This document shows positions 36,970 through 42,304 of a stretch of DNA of 42,304 nucleotides, piece after piece. Source of the DNA: Pigmentiphaga sp. (GTDB lineage Bacteria > Pseudomonadota > Gammaproteobacteria > Burkholderiales > Burkholderiaceae_B); NCBI RefSeq assembly GCF_019689535.1, contig NZ_JADGHH010000004.1, positions 1-42,304 of the forward strand, given 5' to 3'. The notes beneath the pieces were generated by a model, which saw only the letters and a program-made list of their open reading frames with translations, did not search any database and was not told the DNA's origin. Numbering within the stretch: position 1 is the first letter of the stretch; every line of letters starts with the position of its first letter. The translations under genes and the position numbers were made by a program.

Positions 36970-37692
36970 CTAGCGACTCCAATCCTTCAACCGCGTGCGC
37001 AGGCGCGAAACGGCCTGCGAATGGAGCTGGCATATGCGCGACTCAGTCACGCCCAGCACCGCCGCGATTTCCTTGAAGTTCATCTCCTGCTCGTAATACA
37101 TGCCCATGACGAGCTTTTCGCGCTCGGGCAGGCGCTCGATGCCCTGTACGACGGCTTCGCGGAAGCGCTGGTCGGACAGGCGAAGGTGCGGATCGCTGCT
37201 GTCGTCGACCGGTACATGCCGCTCGAGATAGCCGTCCGCGTCGTCGTCGCCGTCGAAGTCTTCGTAGTAGTACAGCTGCACGCCGCGTGCCTCGGCCAGC
37301 ATCTGCTGGTATTCGGCCAGGCTCACTTCCATGGCCGCAGCCATCTCGGCATCCGTCGGCGCGCGGCCCAGCTGGTGTTCGCAGCGATGCATCGCGGCTT
37401 CGATCTTGCGCTGGACCTGGCGCACGCCGCGCGGCAGCCAGTCGCCCCGGCGCAGTTCATCCAGCATGGCGCCGCGTATGCGCTGCGTTGCGTACGTTTC
37501 GAACTGCGCCCCCAGCCCTTCCTCGAAGCGTCCGAGGGCATCGAGCAGCCCCAGCATCCCGGCCTGCATCAGGTCTTCGATCTGCACGCTCGCGGGCAGG
37601 CGCGCCACCATGTGATGCGCCATGCGCCTGACCAGCGGCACGTACTGCTCGATGTTCATCTCGCGCGCCAGGGTTCCTTCACGCGTATACAT
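36970..37692 (-). CDS. fliA: Flagellar sigma factor FliA (sigma-28)
   Basis: A 240-residue sigma factor. Region 2 includes EDLMQAGMLGLLDALGRFEEGLGAQFETYATQRIRGAMLDELR. Region 3 follows with VRQVQRKIEAAMHRCEHQLGRAPTDAE. Region 4 is LPEREKLVMGMYYEQEMNFKEIAAVLGVTESRICQLHSQAVSRLR. It directs RNA polymerase to late flagellar promoters such as those before flgM and flgK here. It lies 49 bases after flhF and is convergent with flgN. Confidence 0.98.
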   Translation of the reverse strand: MYTREGTLAREMNIEQYVPLVRRMAHHMVARLPASVQIEDLMQAGMLGLLDALGRFEEGLGAQFETYATQRIRGAMLDELRRGDWLPRGVRQVQRKIEAAMHRCEHQLGRAPTDAEMAAAMEVSLAEYQQMLAEARGVQLYYYEDFDGDDDADGYLERHVPVDDSSDPHLRLSDQRFREAVVQGIERLPEREKLVMGMYYEQEMNFKEIAAVLGVTESRICQLHSQAVSRLRTRLKDWSR

Positions 37693-37741
37693 TCGTTTCT
37701 CGCCGCAAAAATTCGTCGGTGGGGATGCGATGCGTCATGAA

Positions 37742-39340
37742 TTAGGCCGCTGCGGTCTGCGATGGCGCAGAGGGCTGCCATGCTGGCGCGGGCGCCGCCA
37801 TCGCCCATTCGAGCTCTTCCGCTTCCAGCGCGAACACCCGGGCGTTGCGCGCCCGCAGGGCACGATGCACGAGCAGGCGCGCATTGGCCGCGTGGATGTC
37901 TTCGGGCACGCGCTGCCCGTTGGTCATGTAGTGCAGCGGCACCCGGTGGCGGATCGCCGCGTCCAGCACACCGCCCAGGCGCACCGCTTCGTCCAGCTTG
38001 GAGACGATCATGCCCGCCAGCCCACCGGCCGAATAGGCCCGCACGATGTCCTCGGCCTGTTCGGCATGGGAGCCGCCCGGAACCACCAGCAGGCGTTGCA
38101 CGCCTTCGGCGTCTAGCACGCGCAGGTGCTCGCCGATCTGCGCGTCGCGCTGGCTCACGCCCGCGGTATCGATGAGAACGAGCCGGCGGTCGGCCATACT
38201 GCCCAAGAGTACTTCCAGCTCGCTGCCGCCGCGCGCAACGTAAACCTCCACGCCGAGCATGCGGCCAAAGGTACGGAGCTGGTCCACCGCCCCGATGCGC
38301 TGCTGGTCGGTCGAGATCAGGCCCAGCGACCCGGCGCCGTACTTGACGACGCAATGGGCGGCGATCTTAGCCGCGGTGGTGGTCTTGCCCACGCCGGTTG
38401 GCCCGACGATGGCATAGCGCCCACCCTGCTCCACGATGTTGGCCTGCGCATCGACGCATGCAAGATTGCGCACCAGGACCTCGGCCAGCCAACGCTCGCC
38501 CTCTTCCGGCGCATGGGAGGCCGGCAAATGGGTGGCCACGGAGCGGGCGAGCTCCGGGGTGAATCCGCAATCGACCATGCGGCGCCATATTTCGCGCCGC
38601 AGCGGTTGGCGCTGCGCACTGTCGCGCCACGCCATGGCATCCATTTGGTGAGCCAGCCAGTCGCGCATCGAGCGCATTTCGCTGACGATGGGTTCGGCCA
38701 CGCGGCTGGCCAGCTCTTCGCGGTCCTGTTCATCGAGCCGCGACGGTGCGGCGGCGCGATGCGCCACCTGCACGCCCGAAGGCTTTGGCCCGCTCCGGTG
38801 CGGCGCGCGCTTCTCCGCCTCCCCGCGTGGCGCCCCGAGACGCAGCACCGGCTTGGCGGTCTCGCGCTCGGCCGCCGCCACTGCCATGGCATGCGCCTGG
38901 TCGGCAAACTCGCCGCTGCCGCGCACCAGGTGCGGAATCTCGGCCGCATCGACGCGCGGCCAACTGGCCAAGGGCACCGCTTCCGCCGTCGGGGATGGCG
39001 GCACCGCAGGGCGGGACGCGTGCTCTTTTTCCTCATGCTGGGCCAGCACGCGGGCCGCCGGCGACAGGCGCACGGACTCTTCTTCCATATCGTCCCACAA
39101 GGCCGGCGCGGTGGCTGCGGCCGGGGCCGGCTGCTCCTGCGCGGGCGCGGATGCCGCGGGCGTGCCGGCATCAACGGCGGGATCCTCGGCGAGCGGCATG
39201 TCCTGGGCGCGTATGCCGACCACTTCCACGCCGGCGCTCGTACGGCGGGTGGAGACGATCAAGGCATCCGCCCCCAGCGCTTCGCGCATCATGCGCAGGC
39301 AATCCCGCGTGGTGGCAGCGATGAATTTGCGGAACTTCAT
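37742..39340 (-). CDS. flhF: Flagellar biosynthesis GTPase FlhF
   Basis: A 532-residue SRP-type GTPase. The N-terminal basic B domain (MKFRKFIAATTRDCLRMMREALGADALIVSTRRT) is followed by a long Pro/Ala-rich, acidic linker (about 55-200). The NG domain follows with G1 GPTGVGKTTTAAKI near residue 312, then STDQQRIGAVDQL, LIDTAGVSQRD and SKLDEAVRLG. FlhF sets flagellar position and number together with FlhG. Here fliA follows directly and no flhG is present. It lies 37 bases after flhA. Confidence 0.95.
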   Translation of the reverse strand: MKFRKFIAATTRDCLRMMREALGADALIVSTRRTSAGVEVVGIRAQDMPLAEDPAVDAGTPAASAPAQEQPAPAAATAPALWDDMEEESVRLSPAARVLAQHEEKEHASRPAVPPSPTAEAVPLASWPRVDAAEIPHLVRGSGEFADQAHAMAVAAAERETAKPVLRLGAPRGEAEKRAPHRSGPKPSGVQVAHRAAAPSRLDEQDREELASRVAEPIVSEMRSMRDWLAHQMDAMAWRDSAQRQPLRREIWRRMVDCGFTPELARSVATHLPASHAPEEGERWLAEVLVRNLACVDAQANIVEQGGRYAIVGPTGVGKTTTAAKIAAHCVVKYGAGSLGLISTDQQRIGAVDQLRTFGRMLGVEVYVARGGSELEVLLGSMADRRLVLIDTAGVSQRDAQIGEHLRVLDAEGVQRLLVVPGGSHAEQAEDIVRAYSAGGLAGMIVSKLDEAVRLGGVLDAAIRHRVPLHYMTNGQRVPEDIHAANARLLVHRALRARNARVFALEAEELEWAMAAPAPAWQPSAPSQTAAA

Positions 39341-39377
39341 GGGGTCAATCCCTGCAGGCGAATGAAAGGGGACATGC

Positions 39378-41465
39378 TCAACGTCCTCCCAGCGTCATCG
39401 CGACGCGGATGAGACGAGATTCGGGAATTTCGGAATGTGCCAGGACCTTCAGGCGCGGCACGGAACGCCGGAAGAACCGCGCCAGGGCAAGCCGCAACTG
39501 ATCCGGCACCAGCAGCGCGGCGGGCTTGCCCACCGCATCCATCTTCTCGACCGCCGCCGCTGCCTCGTGCAGGAGGCGTTCGGCGAGCCCGGGCTCGATC
39601 GCGCCGATCTCGCCCGCCTTCGGGCTGATGGTGCGCAAGATGCGCTCGAGTTCGGGATCCAGCGCCAACACGTCGATCTCGCCATGGGCGCCGAAGATGT
39701 TCTGCGTGATGGCGCGTCCCAGTGCCACGCGCACGGCACCGACCAGCTCCACAGGATCCTGGGTGTGGACGGCGTGCTCGGACAAGGTTTCGACGATGGT
39801 GCCCATGTCGCGTATGTGGACGCCTTCGTCGAGCAGAGATTGCAGCACGCGCTGCAGCGTCGCCATGGAGATCAGCTTGGGCACCAGGTCTTCGAGCAGC
39901 TTGGGCGCGCTGCGAGAGAAGTGATCGCACAGCGCCTGCAGTTCCGCGCGGCCCAAGAGATCGGCCGCATGGCTGTGCAACAGGTGCGACAGGTGCGTGG
40001 CGATGACGGTGCCGACGTCGACCACCGTATAGCCCGCTGCCTGCGCCGCTTCGCGGGTCGCGGCGTCGATCCACATCGCCGGCAGGCCGAAGGCCGGGTC
40101 GCGGGTGGGCGTGCCCGGCACCTCGCGCGTGACGCGGCCGGGGTTGATGGCGAGGAATCCGCCGGTCTGCACTTCGCCCTCGCCGATGGCCACGCCCTTG
40201 AGCGTGATGCGGTAACCGCCGGGCCGCAGCTCGAGGTTGTCGCGGATGTGCACCGCCGCCGGCAGGAAACCCACGTCTTGCGCGAACTTCTTGCGCAGCG
40301 CCTTGATGCGCTTGAGCAGGTCGCCGTCGCCGGTCTTGTCCACCAGCGGAATCAGCCGGTAGCCCACCTCCAGCCCCACCGTATCGACGGGCGTGACGTC
40401 TTCCCAGCTGGCCTCTTGTGGCTCGACCGGCCCGGCCGGGGCCGCGGGCGCGGCTTCGCGCTGCGCCTGCTGCTTGCGGCGACGCGCCAGATACCAAGAC
40501 AACGCGCCGAGCCCGGTGGCCAGGACGAGGAACGAGAAATTGGGCATACCCGGCACCAACCCCAGCATGCCGACGATCCCCGCCGACAGCCCCACGGCCT
40601 GCGGCGTGCCGAGCAGCTGTTTGCCGACTTCGGTGCCGATGTCCTCGCCCTCGCCGACCCGGGACACGATCAGGCCGGCGGCGATGGACACCAGGAGCGC
40701 TGGAACCTGGGCCACCAGGCCGTCCCCGATGGAGAGCAGGACATACGCGCGCCCTGCTTCGGAGAAACTGAGCCCGTGCTGCCCCACGCCGATCAACAGG
40801 CCGCCGATGATATTGACGAAAAGAATCAGGATGCCGGCGATGGCATCGCCGCGCACGAACTTGGAGGCGCCGTCCATCGCGCCGTAGAAATCGGCTTCCT
40901 GCGCCACGTCGGCGCGGCGCTTGCGCGCGGTGGCTTCGTCGATCAGGCCCGCGTTCAGGTCGGCGTCGATGGCCATCTGCTTGCCGGGCATGGCATCGAG
41001 CGTGAAGCGCGCCGACACTTCCGCGATGCGGCCCGCGCCCTTGGTGATGACGACGAAGTTGATGATGACCAGCACCAGGAACACCACCACGCCCACGGCG
41101 AAATTTCCGCCCACGAGGAACTGGCCGAAGGCCTCGATGACCTTGCCCGCGGCATCCGGCCCGGCGTGGCCGTTGAGCAGCACGACGCGCGTCGAGGCGA
41201 CGTTGAGCGAAAGCCGCAGCAGCGTCGTCACCAGGATCACGCTGGGAAACACCGCGAAATCCAGCGGCCGCCTGGTATAGACGGACACCATCAGCACCAG
41301 CAGCGACACCGCGATGTTGAAGGTGAACAGCAGGTCCAGCACCAGCGGCGGCAGGGGCAGCAGCATCATGCCCAGCACCAGCAGGATGAAGGCGGGCATG
41401 CCGAGCTCGCGCAGCTGCGATGCGTTGAACTCCAGCCCGCCGACCTTCAGGCTGCGACCGATCAT
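39378..41465 (-). CDS. flhA: Flagellar type III export gate protein FlhA
   Basis: A 695-residue membrane protein with about eight hydrophobic segments in the first 330 residues. The FHIPEP-type signature region is visible (TRRPLDFAVFPSVILVTTLLRLSLNVASTRVVL). The large cytoplasmic domain of the nonameric ring follows (KTGDGDLLKRIKALRKKFAQDVGFLPAAVHIRDNL). It couples proton flow to export and binds chaperone-substrate complexes. Its ATG overlaps the flhB stop (ATGA). Confidence 0.98.
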   Translation of the reverse strand: MIGRSLKVGGLEFNASQLRELGMPAFILLVLGMMLLPLPPLVLDLLFTFNIAVSLLVLMVSVYTRRPLDFAVFPSVILVTTLLRLSLNVASTRVVLLNGHAGPDAAGKVIEAFGQFLVGGNFAVGVVVFLVLVIINFVVITKGAGRIAEVSARFTLDAMPGKQMAIDADLNAGLIDEATARKRRADVAQEADFYGAMDGASKFVRGDAIAGILILFVNIIGGLLIGVGQHGLSFSEAGRAYVLLSIGDGLVAQVPALLVSIAAGLIVSRVGEGEDIGTEVGKQLLGTPQAVGLSAGIVGMLGLVPGMPNFSFLVLATGLGALSWYLARRRKQQAQREAAPAAPAGPVEPQEASWEDVTPVDTVGLEVGYRLIPLVDKTGDGDLLKRIKALRKKFAQDVGFLPAAVHIRDNLELRPGGYRITLKGVAIGEGEVQTGGFLAINPGRVTREVPGTPTRDPAFGLPAMWIDAATREAAQAAGYTVVDVGTVIATHLSHLLHSHAADLLGRAELQALCDHFSRSAPKLLEDLVPKLISMATLQRVLQSLLDEGVHIRDMGTIVETLSEHAVHTQDPVELVGAVRVALGRAITQNIFGAHGEIDVLALDPELERILRTISPKAGEIGAIEPGLAERLLHEAAAAVEKMDAVGKPAALLVPDQLRLALARFFRRSVPRLKVLAHSEIPESRLIRVAMTLGGR

Positions 41466-42304
41466 GCACGGCCTCCCTTGCGGAGCGGGGCCTCATCGAG
41501 CGGGTCCCAGCCGGCCGGTACCTCCACCGGCTTGAGCTCGGGCAGCGGCCCGGAGACATAGTCGCGCAGCTGATAGACGTAGGCCAGCACCTGGGCCACG
41601 GCGCGGTACAGGGCCACTGGCACTTCCTGGTCCACTTCGGCATGACGATACAAGGCGCGGGCCAGCTTCGGGCTCTCCACCACGGCCACCCGGTGCTCGC
41701 GCGCGATCTCGCGGATGCGGGCCGCGACGGCGTCCGTGCCCTTGGCCACCACGCGAGGCGCACTCATCCGCCCTTCCTCGTACTTCAGGGCGACCGCGTA
41801 GTGCGAAGGGTTGGTCACGACCACGTCGGCAGTCGGCACCGCCTGCATCATCCGCGCGCGTGCCCGGTCGCGCTGCAGTTGCCGTATCCGCCCTTTGACG
41901 TGCGGATCGCCTTCGGTTTCCTTGTTTTCCTGCTTGGCTTCCTGCAGCGTCATGCGCAGGTTCTTGTGGTGCTGCCACCATTGCAGGGGCACGTCGGCGG
42001 CCGCGATGACGAACAGCGCGCCGGCCAGGGCCAGCGCGTGGTTGGACAGCATCCCGGCGAGCTGGGACAGGGCGCGCGGCACCGAGGGCAGCGCCAGGGA
42101 CAGCCAGCCGTGCACGCCGTGCCACACGAGCAGGCCCGCCACGCCTCCCAGCACCGCCACCTTCAGCAGCGCCTTGCCGAGCTCGGCCAGGCCGGTGACC
42201 GAAAACATGCGCCCGAATCCCTTCAATGGAGAAAGCCTGCCGAAGTCCGGCGTGACCGCCTTGCCCGAAAGGACCAGGCCGCCGAGCCCCACCGACCCCA
42301 GCAC
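41462..42304 (-). CDS. flhB: Flagellar export switch protein FlhB, 5' end outside window
   Basis: The last 280 residues of FlhB; roughly the first 100 lie beyond the window, so the GTG at the edge is not the real start. Hydrophobic segments are seen at KALLKVAVLGGVAGLLVWHGV and ALALAGALFVIAAADVPLQW. The charged linker QEAKQENKETEGDPHVKGRIRQLQRDRA leads to the cytoplasmic domain. The autocleavage site normally reads NPTH; here it is NPSH (41801-41812), followed by the normal YAVALKYEEG. FlhB switches export from rod/hook to filament substrates. It is upstream of and coupled to flhA. Confidence 0.96.
   Translation of the reverse strand: MLGSVGLGGLVLSGKAVTPDFGRLSPLKGFGRMFSVTGLAELGKALLKVAVLGGVAGLLVWHGVHGWLSLALPSVPRALSQLAGMLSNHALALAGALFVIAAADVPLQWWQHHKNLRMTLQEAKQENKETEGDPHVKGRIRQLQRDRARARMMQAVPTADVVVTNPSHYAVALKYEEGRMSAPRVVAKGTDAVAARIREIAREHRVAVVESPKLARALYRHAEVDQEVPVALYRAVAQVLAYVYQLRDYVSGPLPELKPVEVPAGWDPLDEAPLRKGGRA

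Noticed and set aside
36952-36975. Hairpin with both flgN and fliA stops as a terminator
   Set aside because: Only six base pairs with a 12-base loop and no T-run; noted as a curiosity only.
39337-41763. 808-codon minus-strand frame overlapping flhA and flhB
   Set aside because: An Arg/Ala/Gly-rich shadow in another frame of the real flhA and flhB genes.

Overview
The window is 42 kb of densely coding, GC-rich DNA from a motile betaproteobacterium, most likely Burkholderiales of the Alcaligenaceae type (Bordetella/Achromobacter/Pigmentiphaga and relatives). I base this on a Bug-family periplasmic binding protein, the hrcA-hemH-hslR-grpE-dnaK-dnaJ order, nadK-recN beside hrcA, and fur divergent from bamE-dapB. 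No tRNA, rRNA, CRISPR array, insertion sequence, prophage or clear pseudogene was seen, so this is chromosomal backbone.

Layout. (1) 1-8 kb: a MoxR-type AAA+ ATPase with a CoxE-like von Willebrand protein, a double-length M16 metallopeptidase, and a small set made of a LysR regulator, a class II aldolase-family protein and a Bug solute-binding protein. (2) 8-14.7 kb, minus strand: hrcA, hemH, hslR, grpE, dnaK, dnaJ. Sigma-32-type promoters are readable before grpE and dnaK. A GNRA-capped terminator plus a long perfect inverted repeat separates dnaK from dnaJ. (3) 14.7-19.5 kb: nadK-recN, fur, bamE-dapB. (4) 19.5-24.5 kb: a signalling cluster with a receiver-less CheB methylesterase and a CheR methyltransferase, divergent from a cytoplasmic receiver-PAS-HisKA_3 kinase and its NarL-type regulator. 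Facing it, at the end of the flagellar run, is a receiver-RsbW-like ATPase. (5) 24.6-42.3 kb: a flagellar locus. flgBCDEFGHIJKL runs on the minus strand and flgA and flgMN on the plus strand. fliA, flhF, flhA and a 5'-cut flhB are on the minus strand.

How the parts fit. The flagellar genes cover the rod, hook, P and L rings, hook-filament junctions, export gate and the FliA/FlgM checkpoint. Sigma-28-type promoters lie before flgM and flgK, which fits late expression of the anti-sigma factor and the junction proteins. The heat-shock genes appear to be under sigma-32 control, and HrcA is encoded in the same block although no CIRCE operator is visible here. The least explained part is the 19.6-24.5 kb signalling cluster. 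It combines chemotaxis-type methylation enzymes, a two-component pair and an anti-sigma-like switch in one place next to the flagellar genes, with no CheA, CheW or chemoreceptor in the window.
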